DNA of 64,000 bases from Sphingopyxis sp. PAMC25046 (GTDB lineage: Bacteria; Pseudomonadota; Alphaproteobacteria; Sphingomonadales; Sphingomonadaceae): the NCBI RefSeq assembly GCF_004795895.1, contig NZ_CP039250.1, positions 2,604,001 to 2,668,000 of the forward strand, written 5' to 3'. Under the pieces are notes generated by a model. It was not told where the DNA came from. It made no database searches and saw nothing but the letters and a program-made list of their open reading frames with translations. Made by a program: the position numbers and the translations under genes. Positions 43,370-53,118 of this stretch are shown in pieces; position 1 is the first letter of the stretch, and every line of letters starts with the position of its first letter.

Positions 43370-44511
43370 GAAATCCGCCACGGCGGGTAACGCCGATATT
43401 CGGCCGCCTGATACAGACACAGCCGGTTGCCCGCCGGGTCGGTCAGCCGCGCCTCGCGCCAGCCCCACTCCTCGTCCTTCGGCATCTGGTCGAAACGCAC
43501 CCCGCGCCGCGCGAGATAGGCGACCCACGCATCGAGCGCGCCGCTCTCCAGATAGGTCGTCGCGCCGCCCGCCGCGCCGTCGCCGGCATGGATCGATAGG
43601 GTGACGCCGTTCGCCGCCTCGAAACGCGCATAGCCATTGTCCGGGCTATCGACGATCTGGGTCAGCCCGAGTTGCTTGTAGAAAGCGATCGACACCGCAT
43701 AATCGGTCGCGGGCACGGTGATCTGATTGAGCGCCGGCCCGGTGAACAGCCCGTCGTTGCGCACATATTGCTGCCCCATCGGGCCATGCCCCGCGCCCAG
43801 CCCCGGCGCGCCATGCAGCGACAGCCGCACGAAATCGCGCGCGCGCGCGATCGCGGGTTCCAGCGGCATGCCCTGTGCCAGCCCGGTTGCGATCGCGCTG
43901 GCGAGAGTGCAGCCGGTGCCGTGGCTGTGCGGCGTGTCGATCCGCGGCGCTTCCCAGCGCGCGACCTCGCCTTCGCCCGTTTCGAGCAGGCGGTCGGTCA
44001 CGGTTTCGCCCTCGGCATGGCCGCCCTTGACGAGCAGCGAACAGCCGTGCGCGAGCACCGCCTCCTCGCCGCCCAGCGCTTCGAGTTCGGGCAGGTTCGG
44101 CGTCGCGACCATCGCGCGATCGAGCAAGGCCTTGAACGCTGCGATCGTCGCGGCGTCGGCGAGCACCGACCCGCTCGACGCGATCATCACCGGATCGAAC
44201 ACCAGCGCCGCTTGCGCGAGGTCGGGCCGCGACAGCCGCTCGGCCACCGCTGTCGCCGTTTCGGCGCCGCCGATCATGCCGATCTTGATCGCATCGACGC
44301 CGATGTCCGACGCAACGCTGTCGATCTGCGCAAGCACCATGTCGGTCGGAACGGGATGGACGCCCTGCACGCCCAGCGTATTTTGCGCGGTGATCGCAGT
44401 AATCGCGGTCATCGCATGGCCGCCGAGCATCGTGACCGCCTTGATATCGGCCTGGATGCCCGCGCCGCCGCCGCTATCCGATCCGGCGACAATCAGAACG
44501 CGTGCGGTCAC
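43366..44511 (-). CDS. thiD: ThiD-glyoxalase (VOC) fusion protein
   Basis: Two-domain protein of 381 residues. Residues 1-250 are a hydroxymethylpyrimidine/phosphomethylpyrimidine kinase: [49 protein letters not shown], and [18 protein letters not shown], used in thiamine synthesis. From about 262 a VOC/glyoxalase-like domain follows ([46 protein letters not shown], ending [15 protein letters not shown]). I do not know a function for the second domain with ThiD. It overlaps DUF1272 and rnhB by 4 bp on either side. Confidence 0.9.
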   Translation of the reverse strand: MTARVLIVAGSDSGGGAGIQADIKAVTMLGGHAMTAITAITAQNTLGVQGVHPVPTDMVLAQIDSVASDIGVDAIKIGMIGGAETATAVAERLSRPDLAQAALVFDPVMIASSGSVLADAATIAAFKALLDRAMVATPNLPELEALGGEEAVLAHGCSLLVKGGHAEGETVTDRLLETGEGEVARWEAPRIDTPHSHGTGCTLASAIATGLAQGMPLEPAIARARDFVRLSLHGAPGLGAGHGPMGQQYVRNDGLFTGPALNQITVPATDYAVSIAFYKQLGLTQIVDSPDNGYARFEAANGVTLSIHAGDGAAGGATTYLESGALDAWVAYLARRGVRFDQMPKDEEWGWREARLTDPAGNRLCLYQAAEYRRYPPWRIS

Positions 44512-44732
44512 CCCTTATACTTTCGCTCCGTCGATGCCGGGAATTTCGCCAGCGCTGCCCCCTCGCGCAGCGGACGGTCGAGCAGGTCGCCGCCGCAATT
44601 GGGGCAACGCTCGTCAAGCCTGTCGGCGCAGTTCGCACAGAAAGTGCATTCGAACGAGCAGATGAAGGCGCCGTGGATGTCGGCGGGCAGATCGCGTCCG
44701 CATTTTTCGCAATCGGGTCGCATTTCAAGCAT
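44508..44732 (-). CDS. DUF1272 zinc-finger-like small protein
   Basis: Cysteine-rich protein of 74 residues: CEKCGRDLP, CSFECTFCANCADR and RCPNCGGDL place three to four Cys pairs in the pattern of the DUF1272 family (probable zinc binding). Function unknown. The MLEMRPDCEKCG start is taken because it fits the family start; stop and ThiD start overlap (ATGA), so the two genes are probably cotranscribed with rnhB. Confidence 0.85.
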   Translation of the reverse strand: MLEMRPDCEKCGRDLPADIHGAFICSFECTFCANCADRLDERCPNCGGDLLDRPLREGAALAKFPASTERKYKG

Positions 44733-44747
44733 GTCTAGATTCCTTAA

Positions 44748-44850
44748 AAGTCGTTCGCCCTGAGCTTGTCGAAGGGCCGTTCTTCCTTTCCCATCCATAG
44801 AGAAAAGAACGATGCTTCGACAACCCCGGGTCCGGCCCGGGGACAAACGG
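44748..44850. repeat. palindromic repeat, family R6
   Basis: GCTTGTCGAAGGGCCGTTCTT on the left and AAGAACGATGCTTCGACA on the right form a foldback between DUF1272 and glmM; CCCGGGTCCGGCCCGGGG follows. One copy only was found in the window. Confidence 0.5.
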
Positions 44851-44864
44851 GAGAGGGTTGATAT

Positions 44865-46202
44865 TCAGGCCGCCGCCGCGCGCACCGCGTCGCAGATCAT
44901 GTCGACGACCTGCTCCACCTGCCCCGCGTCGTCGCCCTCCGCCATCACGCGGATCAAGGGTTCGGTACCCGACGGACGGATGACCAGACGTCCGCGCCCG
45001 TTGAGCGTAGCCTCGCCTTCGGCGATCGCCGCAACGACATCCTTGTGCTCAAGCGGCTTGCCGCCCGCAAAGCGGACATTCTTCAGAAGCTGCGGCACCG
45101 GGTCGAACCGGTGAAGCAGCTCGCTCGCGGGCTTCCCGGCCGCGACGAGTTCGGCGAGCACCTGCAGTGCCGCGAGCGTGCCGTCGCCGGTCGTCGCATG
45201 GTCCGACAGGATCATGTGGCCCGACTGCTCGCCGCCGACGTTGAAGCCGCCTTCCTTCATCCGTTCGAGGACATAGCGATCGCCGACCTTCGTGCGCTCA
45301 AGCCGCAGCCCTTCGCCCTCCAGAAAACGTTCGAGGCCGAGGTTCGACATCACCGTTGCGACGACGCCGCCGCCCTTCAGCCGCCCCTGCCGCGCCCAGC
45401 TCGCACCGATCAGTCCCATGATCTGGTCGCCGTCGATGATCGTTCCCTTTTCGTCGACCACGATCAGCCGGTCGGCATCGCCGTCGAGCGCGATGCCGAT
45501 ATCGGCGCCGCTCGCGACGACCGTTTCCTGCAGCATCGCCGGCGCGGTCGATCCGCATTTGTCGTTGATGTTGGTGCCATTGGGTTCGACTCCGATCGCG
45601 ACGACGTCGGCCCCCAGCTCCCAGAACACCGTCGGCGCGCTGTTGTACGCCGCGCCGTTGGCGCAATCGAGCACGATACGCAGGCCGTCGAGACGCACCG
45701 ATTCGGGCAGGCTCTGTTTCACCGCGTGGATATAGCGCCCGCGCGCGTCGTCGATGCGCTTGGCGCGGCCGATATGCGCCGCATCGGCCAGCCTCGGCTC
45801 GACGGTGAGCAGGTGCTCGATCTGCGCCTCATCCTCGTCGGACAATTTATATCCGTCGGGGCCGAACAGCTTGATCCCGTTGTCCTGATAGGGATTGTGG
45901 CTCGCGGAGATCATCACGCCCAGGTCGGCGCGCATCGAGCGCGTGAGCATCGCGATCGCCGGCGTCGGCATCGGGCCGACCTGGACGACATCCATGCCGA
46001 CGCTGGTAAAGCCCGCAACGAGCGCGTTTTCGAGCATATAGCCCGACAATCGCGTGTCCTTGCCGATCACGACGCGATGCTTGTGGTCGCCGCGCAGGAA
46101 ATGCGCGCCCGCCGCCATGCCGACGCGCATCGCGACCTCCGCCGTCATCGGGGCCCGGTTGGTCAGGCCGCGAATCCCGTCGGTTCCGAAAAACTTGCGC
46201 AT
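44865..46202 (-). CDS. glmM: phosphoglucosamine mutase
   Basis: Enzyme of 445 residues interconverting glucosamine-6-phosphate and glucosamine-1-phosphate, the step between GlmS and GlmU. Starts [15 protein letters not shown]; the phosphoserine loop is [17 protein letters not shown] at ~98-115, the metal loop is [13 protein letters not shown] and the sugar loop GEQSGHM; the C-terminal phosphate-binding [12 protein letters not shown] is also present. All three enzymes GlmS, GlmM and GlmU are thus in this window but at separate loci. Confidence 0.98.
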   Translation of the reverse strand: MRKFFGTDGIRGLTNRAPMTAEVAMRVGMAAGAHFLRGDHKHRVVIGKDTRLSGYMLENALVAGFTSVGMDVVQVGPMPTPAIAMLTRSMRADLGVMISASHNPYQDNGIKLFGPDGYKLSDEDEAQIEHLLTVEPRLADAAHIGRAKRIDDARGRYIHAVKQSLPESVRLDGLRIVLDCANGAAYNSAPTVFWELGADVVAIGVEPNGTNINDKCGSTAPAMLQETVVASGADIGIALDGDADRLIVVDEKGTIIDGDQIMGLIGASWARQGRLKGGGVVATVMSNLGLERFLEGEGLRLERTKVGDRYVLERMKEGGFNVGGEQSGHMILSDHATTGDGTLAALQVLAELVAAGKPASELLHRFDPVPQLLKNVRFAGGKPLEHKDVVAAIAEGEATLNGRGRLVIRPSGTEPLIRVMAEGDDAGQVEQVVDMICDAVRAAAA

Positions 46203-46267
46203 CTTCCCTCTGCTATCTGACCATCGACCGGCAAATGCCCGTCCCGGCTTCCTGCGGGATGGCCCCC

Positions 46268-46323
46268 GCAGAGCATTTCCCGGCCCAAAAACCGGTTCCC
46301 GTTTCTTTCGAGAGGTGCTCTAA
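46268..46323. repeat. AGAGCA...TGCTCT foldback unit
   Basis: AGAGCATTTCCCGGCC ... ACCGGTTCCC ... GAGGTGCTCT forms a foldback resembling the small repeated units common between alphaproteobacterial genes. It lies in the gap between the divergent glmM and symporter genes; only one copy is in the window, so the identification is tentative. Confidence 0.4.
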
Positions 46324-46377
46324 GTCACCCTCTTTTGCTTGGCAAGCTGGCCATAAAAATCGCCGGGAGAATCCGCT

Positions 46378-47625
46378 TTGAAATCCGCTTGGTTCATTCT
46401 CTCGGCGCTGGTCGCCGGCATGTTGCTCGGGATCGGCGTCGAGATGATCTCGGTCGAATGGGGAACGGCATCGCTGCCCTATGTCGAATGGATCGGCCTG
46501 CTGTGGCTCAACGCACTCAAGATGACGATCATCCCGCTGATCGTCGCGCTCCTCGTAACGGGCATCACCGCCACGGCCGATGCCGCGCGGGCGGGCAAAC
46601 TGGCCGGCCGTGCGGTGGCGATCTTCGTCGGCGCAAACCTGGTCGCCGGGCTGATGACCTTGGTGGTGCTCCCGCTTCTGCTCCGCGCCTTCCCCATGTC
46701 CGCCGCCGCCGCCGAGGGGTTGCGTCATGGGCTCGGAGGCTCGACCGAGGCCGTGCCGTCGCCCACCTTCACCGATTTTGTCCTCGGCCTCATCCCGACC
46801 AATCCGATCGCCGCGGCGGCCGACACATCGATTCTTCCGCTCATCGTTTTCACGACCATATTCGCCTTCGCGATCAGCCGTGTAGGTAGCGCGGAGCGCG
46901 CAACCTTGTCGGGCTTCTTCAAGGCGCTGGGCGATGCGATGCTCGTCGTCATCGGATGGGTGCTGGCGCTCGCCCCGCTCGGGGTTTTCGCGCTGGGCTA
47001 TGCGCTTGCGATCAAGGCCGGGGTCGCCGCGTTCGGCGGGCTCGTACATTATGTGCTGATGCTTTCGGCGATCGGCGCCTGCACCATCATCCTTGGCCTG
47101 GCTCTCGCAATGTTCGTCGTCGGGGTGCCCCTGCCACGCTTCGTGCGCGCGATGGTGCCGACCTTCGCCGTCGCGATCAGCACGCAAAGCTCGCTCGCCA
47201 GCCTGCCCGCGATGCTGAAATCGTCGGAGGAACTCGGCGTCGACCCGAAAAAGGCCGATATCGTCCTGCCGCTCGCGGTCGCATTGTTCCGCTTCACCAG
47301 CCCCGCGATGAACCTCGCGGTCGTCGTCTATGTCGCGTGGCTGTTCGGCGTCGAATTGACACCGTGGGAGATGGCGGTGGGGCTTGCGGTCGCGCTCGCC
47401 GCGGCGCTCTCTTCGGTCAGCCTGCCCGGCTCGATCAGTTTCGTGACCTCGATTGCGCCGATCGCGATCGCGATGGGCGTCCCCGTCGCGCCTTTGGGGC
47501 TGCTCGTCGCGGTCGAGACTTTTCCCGACATCTTCCGGACACTGGGCAATGTTATCGGCGATGTCGCCGCGACGAAATATGCCGCCGACGGCGTCGAGAA
47601 TGAAGCAGTAGGAGAAACGCCATGA
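46378..47625 (+). CDS. dicarboxylate/amino-acid:cation symporter
   Basis: Inner-membrane transporter of 415 residues of the DAACS (glutamate/aspartate:H+/Na+) family, with 8 hydrophobic segments. Diagnostic elements are FAVAISTQSSLASLPAML (the serine-rich re-entrant loop) and the C-terminal SSVSLPGSISFVTSIAPIAIAMGVP segment. A TTG start with GGGAG upstream is used because no ATG fits; this is slightly uncertain. The stop overlaps the aldo/keto reductase ATG (ATGA), so both are probably cotranscribed. Confidence 0.9.
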   Translation: MKSAWFILSALVAGMLLGIGVEMISVEWGTASLPYVEWIGLLWLNALKMTIIPLIVALLVTGITATADAARAGKLAGRAVAIFVGANLVAGLMTLVVLPLLLRAFPMSAAAAEGLRHGLGGSTEAVPSPTFTDFVLGLIPTNPIAAAADTSILPLIVFTTIFAFAISRVGSAERATLSGFFKALGDAMLVVIGWVLALAPLGVFALGYALAIKAGVAAFGGLVHYVLMLSAIGACTIILGLALAMFVVGVPLPRFVRAMVPTFAVAISTQSSLASLPAMLKSSEELGVDPKKADIVLPLAVALFRFTSPAMNLAVVVYVAWLFGVELTPWEMAVGLAVALAAALSSVSLPGSISFVTSIAPIAIAMGVPVAPLGLLVAVETFPDIFRTLGNVIGDVAATKYAADGVENEAVGETP

Positions 47626-48617
47626 AATATCGCAAGCTCGGCCACGGCCTCGAAGTTTCGGCGATCGGCATCGGCTGCATGCCGATGATCCGCGGCGGCA
47701 ATATCCTTTATGGCGAGGCCGCCGACTTGGGCGAATCGACGCGCACGATCCACCGCGCGATCGACCTTGGCGTGACCTTTTTCGACACCGCGCAAATCTA
47801 TGGCCCGTTCTCGAATGAGGAACTGCTCGGCGAGGCGATCCGCGGCAAGCGCGACGGGCTGGTCATCGCGACCAAATTCGGCTTTCGGTTCGAGGGCAAA
47901 CAGATCACCGGCGTCGACGGCTCGCCCGCCAACGCCCGCGCCGCGTGCGAAGGCTCGCTCCAGCGGCTCGGCATCGACACGATCGATCTTTTCTACCAGC
48001 ACCGCGTCGATCCCAATGTGCCGATCGAGGAGACCGTCGGCGGAATGATGGAGCTGGTGAAGGAGGGTAAGGTCCGCCACATCGCGCTCTCCGAAGCCGG
48101 GCCCGAAACGCTCCGCCGCGCCGCAAAGGCCGCGCCGATCACCGCATTGCAAAGCGAATATTCGATCTGGGAACGCGATATCGAGGACGAGATCCTTCCC
48201 GTCTGCCGCGAGCATGGCATCGGCTTCGTCCCCTATTCGCCGCTCGGCCGCGGTTTCCTCGCGGGCGCGGTGCGCAGCCGCGACGAACTTCCCGAAAGCG
48301 ACTGGCGCCGGAACGACCCCCGCTATTCGGACGAGAATCTCCCGGCCAACCTCGCGATCGTCGATGCGATCGGCGCGGTGGCGGACAGGCATGGCGTGTC
48401 GAAGGCGCAGGTCGCGCTCGCCTGGCTGCTCGCGCAAGGCGACGACATCGTTCCCATCCCCGGCACCAAGCGCCGCGCGACGATGGAGGACAGCGTCGCC
48501 GCCGCCGACGTCACGCTGACCGCCGAAGACCTCGCCGCGATCGACGCCGCCGCGCCCAAGGGCGGCACCAGCGGCCCGCGCTATGGCGAACAGGGGATGC
48601 GGATGGTGCGGCTGTGA
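47622..48617 (+). CDS. aldo/keto reductase
   Basis: NADPH-dependent reductase of 331 residues, different from the one at 11651-12667. Hallmarks are LGHGLEVSAIGIGCMPM, VTFFDTAQIYGPFSNEELLGEAI (catalytic Asp and Tyr), VIATKFG (Lys), the FYQHRVDP (His) and FVPYSPLGRGFLAGA segments, and IPIPGTKRRATMEDS that binds the cofactor. Substrate unknown. It overlaps the symporter stop, and the two may act on the same substrate; this is inference. Confidence 0.92.
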   Translation: MKYRKLGHGLEVSAIGIGCMPMIRGGNILYGEAADLGESTRTIHRAIDLGVTFFDTAQIYGPFSNEELLGEAIRGKRDGLVIATKFGFRFEGKQITGVDGSPANARAACEGSLQRLGIDTIDLFYQHRVDPNVPIEETVGGMMELVKEGKVRHIALSEAGPETLRRAAKAAPITALQSEYSIWERDIEDEILPVCREHGIGFVPYSPLGRGFLAGAVRSRDELPESDWRRNDPRYSDENLPANLAIVDAIGAVADRHGVSKAQVALAWLLAQGDDIVPIPGTKRRATMEDSVAAADVTLTAEDLAAIDAAAPKGGTSGPRYGEQGMRMVRL

Positions 48618-48657
48618 TCTTGTAGCGAGTCGTGGCGGCCGGCGACCGAACCTAGCC

Positions 48658-48744
48658 GTCGCCCCCGCGAAGGCGGGGGCCGCTAGCGGCCTTACTCAGC
48701 GGCATTGTGTAAACGACAGCGGCCCCCGCCTTCGCGGGGGCGAC
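48658..48744. repeat. palindromic repeat pair, family R2 (second locus)
   Basis: GCCCCCGCGAAGGCGGGGGCCGC and, about 35 bp later, the inverted GCGGCCCCCGCCTTCGCGGGGGC form a near-perfect foldback between the aldo/keto reductase and the next hydrolase. It shares its core with 40031-40114. Confidence 0.75.
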
Positions 48745-48843
48745 GGTTGTGGAATGTCCGCTTCCCACCCCAAAACAGACGTCCCCCTCACGTACCGCAC
48801 ACAAGGCTTACCCCCGCAAGGCAAACCCGCTAGCCTCGCCCCC

Positions 48844-49908
48844 ATGCGCCAGATTCTCGCCTCGCTCGCCCTCGTCCTGACCAGCCCCGCCGCCGCCCAC
48901 GCGCAAACGATCGATGGCGCGGTCGAGGGCGATGCGATCCTTCAGGATTTCACCTTCGCGACCGGCGAAAAACTGCCCGAGCTCAAGATTCATTACACCA
49001 CGCTCGGCACGCCGCGGCGCGATGCCAAGGGCGATGTCACCAACGCGGTGATGATCCTCCACGGCACCGGCGGCACCGGAAAGCAATTCTTCCAGCCGCA
49101 GTTCGCAAACGAGCTGTTCGGCCCCGGGCAGCCGCTCGATGCCGGCAAATATTACATCATCCTGCCCGACAATATCGGCCACGGCGGTTCGTCGAAGCCG
49201 AGCGACGGGCTGCGCATGAAATTCCCGCGCTACGATTACACCGACATGGTCAGCGCCCAGTATCGGATGCTGACCGAAAAGCTCGGCGTGAAGAAATTGG
49301 AGCTCATTCTCGGCACCTCGATGGGCTGCATGCACGCCTTCATGTGGGGAACGACGCGCCCCGGCTTCGCTGAAAAGCTCGCGCCCTTCGCCTGCCTGCC
49401 GGTCGAGATCGCGGGGCAGAACCGCATGTGGCGGACGCTGTCGATCGACGCGATCAAGGCCGACCCGATATGGAACGGCGGCGATTACAAGGAGCCGCCG
49501 GCATCGGGCCTGCGCACCGCCGCCTCGCTCGTCCTGATCGCGGGCGCCAACCCCTATGCGCTGCAGGCGCAATATCCGACGCGCGAAGCCGCGGAACAAT
49601 ATAAGGATCAAGCCTTCGCGCGCGCCTATGGCCGCAATGACGCCAATGATGCGATTTACCAGCTCGACAGCTCGCGAACCTATAATCCCTGGCCGGATCT
49701 CGAAAAAATCGATGTGCCCGTCCTGTGGATCAATTCGGCCGACGATTTCATCAACCCGCCCGCCTATGGCATCACCGAAAAGGCAGCCCCGCGCATGAAG
49801 CGGGCGAGGTTCGTCCTCATCCCCGCGAGCGCCGAGACCAAGGGCCACAGCACCCACACATGGGCGAAATTCTGGAAGGCCGACCTCGCCAAACTGATGG
49901 CGGAATAG
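48844..49908 (+). CDS. exported alpha/beta hydrolase (homoserine acetyltransferase-like fold)
   Basis: Protein of 354 residues with a signal peptide (LASLALVLTSPAAAHAQ) and an alpha/beta hydrolase domain. The nucleophile elbow is LGTSMGCMHAF (GxSMG), the acid lies in ADDFINPP and the histidine near HSTHTW. This nucleophile elbow and overall order match the homoserine/serine O-acetyltransferase-like subfamily, but the signal peptide and context argue against MetX itself. Substrate unknown. It precedes trpG by about 100 bp; no direct link to tryptophan synthesis is shown. Confidence 0.85.
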   Translation: MRQILASLALVLTSPAAAHAQTIDGAVEGDAILQDFTFATGEKLPELKIHYTTLGTPRRDAKGDVTNAVMILHGTGGTGKQFFQPQFANELFGPGQPLDAGKYYIILPDNIGHGGSSKPSDGLRMKFPRYDYTDMVSAQYRMLTEKLGVKKLELILGTSMGCMHAFMWGTTRPGFAEKLAPFACLPVEIAGQNRMWRTLSIDAIKADPIWNGGDYKEPPASGLRTAASLVLIAGANPYALQAQYPTREAAEQYKDQAFARAYGRNDANDAIYQLDSSRTYNPWPDLEKIDVPVLWINSADDFINPPAYGITEKAAPRMKRARFVLIPASAETKGHSTHTWAKFWKADLAKLMAE

Positions 49909-50004
49909 GGTCGCCGCGCCTTCACCGCGACGACGAAGCTGGGTTTGCGGCATCCCAAGCTTCTATCCCTTCCCCAATTCCCGCAAAACCGTTAGTGCGC
50001 GCCC

Positions 50005-50595
50005 ATGATCCTCGTCATCGACAATTATGACAGCTTCACCTTTAACCTCGTTCACTATCTGATCGAGCTGGGGGTTCAGGTGCGCGTCGAGCGCAACGAC
50101 GCGCTCACCGCGGCACAGGCGCTGGCGACCGGCGCCGACGCGATCCTGATCTCGCCCGGCCCCTGCACCCCGAACGAAGCGGGCATCAGCCTCGACCTCG
50201 TCGCCGCCTGCGCCGACGCGCGGCGTCCGCTGCTCGGCGTGTGCCTCGGCCATCAGGCGATCGGCCAGCATTTCGGCGGCACGGTCCAGCGCGGTCACCT
50301 GATGCACGGCAAGACCTCGCCCGTCTGCCACGACGGCAGCGGGCTTTACGCGGGCCTGCCCTCGCCCTTTCAGGCGACGCGCTACCACAGCCTCGAGGTC
50401 GTCGACATTCCCGAAAGCCTCGTCATCAACGCGACGAGCGACGACGGCGCCGTCATGGGTTTCCGCCACGCCGACCTCCCGATCCACGGCGTCCAGTTCC
50501 ATCCCGAAAGCATCGCGACCGAACATGGTCATGCGATGCTCGCCAATTTCCTGAAGATCGCGGGATTGCCGGCCGGCGAGCGGCAGGCGGCATGA
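50005..50595 (+). CDS. trpG: anthranilate synthase component II (glutamine amidotransferase)
   Basis: Glutaminase of 196 residues supplying ammonia to anthranilate synthase. Class-I triad: C80 in GVCLGHQA, and His/Glu in VQFHPESIATEHG. The MILVIDNYDSFTFNLVHYL opening is canonical TrpG/PabA. Its stop overlaps the trpD ATG (ATGA). The synthase component trpE is not in this window, so either it is elsewhere or this subunit is shared with PabB. Confidence 0.95.
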   Translation: MILVIDNYDSFTFNLVHYLIELGVQVRVERNDALTAAQALATGADAILISPGPCTPNEAGISLDLVAACADARRPLLGVCLGHQAIGQHFGGTVQRGHLMHGKTSPVCHDGSGLYAGLPSPFQATRYHSLEVVDIPESLVINATSDDGAVMGFRHADLPIHGVQFHPESIATEHGHAMLANFLKIAGLPAGERQAA

Positions 50596-51590
50596 GCCGC
50601 TTCGGCCCCTTTCCCGACCCCTCGGAGCTGCTGGGGCACGACGAGGCGGCGGACGCCTTCGCGACGATGCTCGACGGCGGCGCGACCGACGAACAGGTCA
50701 CCCAGTTCCTGATCGCGCTGTCCGACCGCGGCGAGACGATGGTCGAAATCGCTGCCGCCGCGCAGGCGATGCGCGAGCGGCTGATCCCGATCGACGCCCC
50801 CGCCGGCGCGATCGACGTCTGCGGCACCGGCGGCGACGGCCATCATACGCTCAACGTATCGACCGCCGTATCGATCGTCGTCGCGGCGTGTGAGGTTCCG
50901 GTCGCAAAGCATGGAAATCGCGCCGCTTCCTCGAAATCCGGCGCCGCCGACACGCTGGAAGCATTGGGCCTCGACATGGAGCGCGCCGACCGCCAGGCGG
51001 AGGAACAGCTCGCCGATCTCGGCATCTGCTTCCTCTTCGCCGGCACGCGCCATCCGGCAATGAAGCGCATCATGCCGATCCGCCGGGCGATCGGGCGGCG
51101 GACGATCTTCAATCTGATGGGGCCGCTCGCCAATCCCGCGCGCGTCACGCGCCAGCTCGTCGGCATCGCGCGCCCCGCCTATGTCCCCGTCTACGCCGAG
51201 GCTCTCCACCGGCTCGGTACCGATCATTCGCGCGTCATCTCGGGCGACGAGGGGCTCGACGAACTGTCGCTCGCGGGCGGCAACGAGGTCGCGGTGGTGA
51301 CGCCCGAAGGGGTGCGGATGCAGCGCAGCGTCGCGGCCGATGCCGGGCTTCCGACGCGCTCGCTCGCCGAAATCCGCGGCGGCGACGCCGAATATAATGC
51401 AAAGGCGCTCCGCGGACTGCTGCAGGGCGAACCCGGCGCCTATCGCGACGCCGTGCTCTACAACGCCGCCGAGGCGCTCGTCGTCGCCGGCGCCGCCACG
51501 ACCTTGCTCGAAGGCGTCGAGGAAGCCGCCGAGGCGATCGACAAGGGTCTTGCCAACGCGCTGCTCAATTGCTGGATCGCCTATAAATGA
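50592..51590 (+). CDS. trpD: anthranilate phosphoribosyltransferase
   Basis: Second tryptophan-pathway enzyme, 332 residues. Signatures are [17 protein letters not shown] (PRPP-binding GTGGD), [21 protein letters not shown], and [19 protein letters not shown] near the middle. The start [15 protein letters not shown] at 50592 overlaps the trpG stop. The trpC start in turn overlaps its stop, so trpG-trpD-trpC is a translationally coupled operon. Confidence 0.97.
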   Translation: MSRFGPFPDPSELLGHDEAADAFATMLDGGATDEQVTQFLIALSDRGETMVEIAAAAQAMRERLIPIDAPAGAIDVCGTGGDGHHTLNVSTAVSIVVAACEVPVAKHGNRAASSKSGAADTLEALGLDMERADRQAEEQLADLGICFLFAGTRHPAMKRIMPIRRAIGRRTIFNLMGPLANPARVTRQLVGIARPAYVPVYAEALHRLGTDHSRVISGDEGLDELSLAGGNEVAVVTPEGVRMQRSVAADAGLPTRSLAEIRGGDAEYNAKALRGLLQGEPGAYRDAVLYNAAEALVVAGAATTLLEGVEEAAEAIDKGLANALLNCWIAYK

Positions 51591-52372
51591 ACAAGCTGAC
51601 CCAGATACTTGCGACCAAGACCGAAGAGGTCGCCGAGCGCCGCGCGGCGCGATCCTTTTCCGATCTCGACGCCGTCGACACCGGCCCGGTGCGCGGCTTC
51701 GCCAAGGCGTTACAGGCGAAGATCGAGGCCGGCGGCTTCGGCCTGATCGCCGAAATCAAGAAAGCATCGCCTTCCAAGGGATTGATAAGAGCGGATTTCG
51801 ATCCTGCGGACCACGCCCGGGCCTATGCCGCCGGCGGTGCCGCCTGCCTGTCGGTGCTGACCGACGGGCCTTATTTTCAGGGGCATGAGGATTATCTCGT
51901 CGCCGCGCGCGCCGCCTGCGCGCTTCCCGTTCTCCGCAAGGATTTCATGGTCGACCCGTGGCAGGTCGCCGAAGCGCGCGCGATCGGCGCCGACGCGATC
52001 CTGATCATCGTCGCCGCGCTCGACGACGGCGCGATGCAAGAGATCGAGGCCGCGGCGATCGAGCGCGGCATGGATGTGCTCGTCGAGGTGCATGACGAAG
52101 CCGAACTCGACCGCGCGCTGACGCGGCTCAAGTCGCGCCTCATCGGCGTCAACAACCGCGACCTCCGCACCTTCGAAACCGACCTAGCGGTCACCGAACG
52201 CCTCGCAAAACTGGTCCCGCCGGACACTTTGCTAGTCGGCGAAAGCGGCATCGCGAGCCACGCCGATTGCGAAAGACTCGCGCAAAGCGGCGTCAAAACC
52301 TTCCTCGTCGGCGAAAGCCTGATGCGCCAGGATGACGTCACGGCGGCAACGAGGGCGCTGCTGGAGGGCTGA
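51587..52372 (+). CDS. trpC: indole-3-glycerol-phosphate synthase
   Basis: TIM-barrel enzyme of 261 residues. The signature [15 protein letters not shown] contains the catalytic lysine; [25 protein letters not shown] and [12 protein letters not shown] follow, and [15 protein letters not shown] completes the phosphate-binding end. Overlaps trpD by 4 bp. Downstream is an R1 repeat. Confidence 0.97.
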   Translation: MNKLTQILATKTEEVAERRAARSFSDLDAVDTGPVRGFAKALQAKIEAGGFGLIAEIKKASPSKGLIRADFDPADHARAYAAGGAACLSVLTDGPYFQGHEDYLVAARAACALPVLRKDFMVDPWQVAEARAIGADAILIIVAALDDGAMQEIEAAAIERGMDVLVEVHDEAELDRALTRLKSRLIGVNNRDLRTFETDLAVTERLAKLVPPDTLLVGESGIASHADCERLAQSGVKTFLVGESLMRQDDVTAATRALLEG

Positions 52373-52405
52373 CGTTCGCTTTAGGGTGGGAACTGCTATT
52401 GCCGA

Positions 52406-52576
52406 TCCTCCCTGTCGCGAAGCGATGGGGAGGGGGACCGCCGCGAAGCGGTGGTGGAGGGGCCGCAACCTCGACCGCCGCGAAGCGGTGGTGGAGGGGC
52501 CGCAACCTCGCACTATTAGCCCCTCCGTCAGCGGCTACGCCGCTGCCACCTCCCCATGGCTTCGCCACAGGGAGGA
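52406..52576. repeat. dispersed foldback repeat, family R1 (third copy), internally duplicated
   Basis: TCCTCCCTGTCGCGAAGCGA at the left and CTTCGCCACAGGGAGGA at the right enclose the family R1 core also found at 14925-15051 and 30291-30426. Inside, a 37-bp unit (GACCGCCGCGAAGCGGTGGT...) is present twice in tandem at 52436-52509, so this copy is longer. Confidence 0.85.
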
Positions 52577-52644
52577 TAAAACTGCAAACGCTTTACCCCC
52601 ATCCCCCTTGCCTTTCGCCCCCCACCTTGCTTCGCTCCCCGCGC

Positions 52645-53118
52645 ATGACACTCAAACCGACTCATCTCGACGAGACCGGCACCGCGCACATGGTCGATGT
52701 CGGCGCCAAGCCAGCAACCGAGCGCCGCGCGGTTGCCGGCGGGCGGATCACCATGTCGGCTGAGGCGCTCGAAGCGATCCGGAGCGGCAACGCGCCGAAG
52801 GGCGATGTGCTCTCGACCGCGCGCATCGCCGGGATCATGGCCGCGAAGCGCACGTCCGACCTCATCCCGCTCTGCCACCCGCTCGCGCTGACCAAGGTCG
52901 GCGTCGATTTTACGTGGGAAGAGGGTGGCATCGCGGTCACGGCCGTCGCCCAGACGAGGGGACCAACAGGCGTCGAGATGGAGGCGCTCACCGCTGCTTC
53001 GGTCGCCCTGCTCACCCTCTACGACATGGCAAAGGCGCTCGACCGGGCGATGGTGCTCGGCGACATTCGCCTCCTCGAAAAGAGCGGCGGCCGCTCGGGC
53101 GACTGGCGCGCCGAATGA
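52645..53118 (+). CDS. moaC: cyclic pyranopterin monophosphate synthase
   Basis: Molybdenum cofactor enzyme of 157 residues that, with MoaA, forms cyclic pyranopterin phosphate. [47 protein letters not shown] and [25 protein letters not shown] are the family signatures. The ATG is taken at 52645, before the [15 protein letters not shown] start typical of the family. The stop overlaps moeA (ATGA). moaA/moaB/moaD/moaE are not here. Confidence 0.97.
   Translation: MTLKPTHLDETGTAHMVDVGAKPATERRAVAGGRITMSAEALEAIRSGNAPKGDVLSTARIAGIMAAKRTSDLIPLCHPLALTKVGVDFTWEEGGIAVTAVAQTRGPTGVEMEALTAASVALLTLYDMAKALDRAMVLGDIRLLEKSGGRSGDWRAE

Noticed and set aside
46213..47187. Antisense open frame opposite the symporter
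   Set aside because: Low-complexity Arg/Glu/Gly/Asp composition typical of antisense frames in GC-rich DNA.
52436..52509. Short direct repeat resembling a CRISPR fragment
   Set aside because: Only two tandem copies with no spacers, inside a palindromic repeat; no cas genes in the window.
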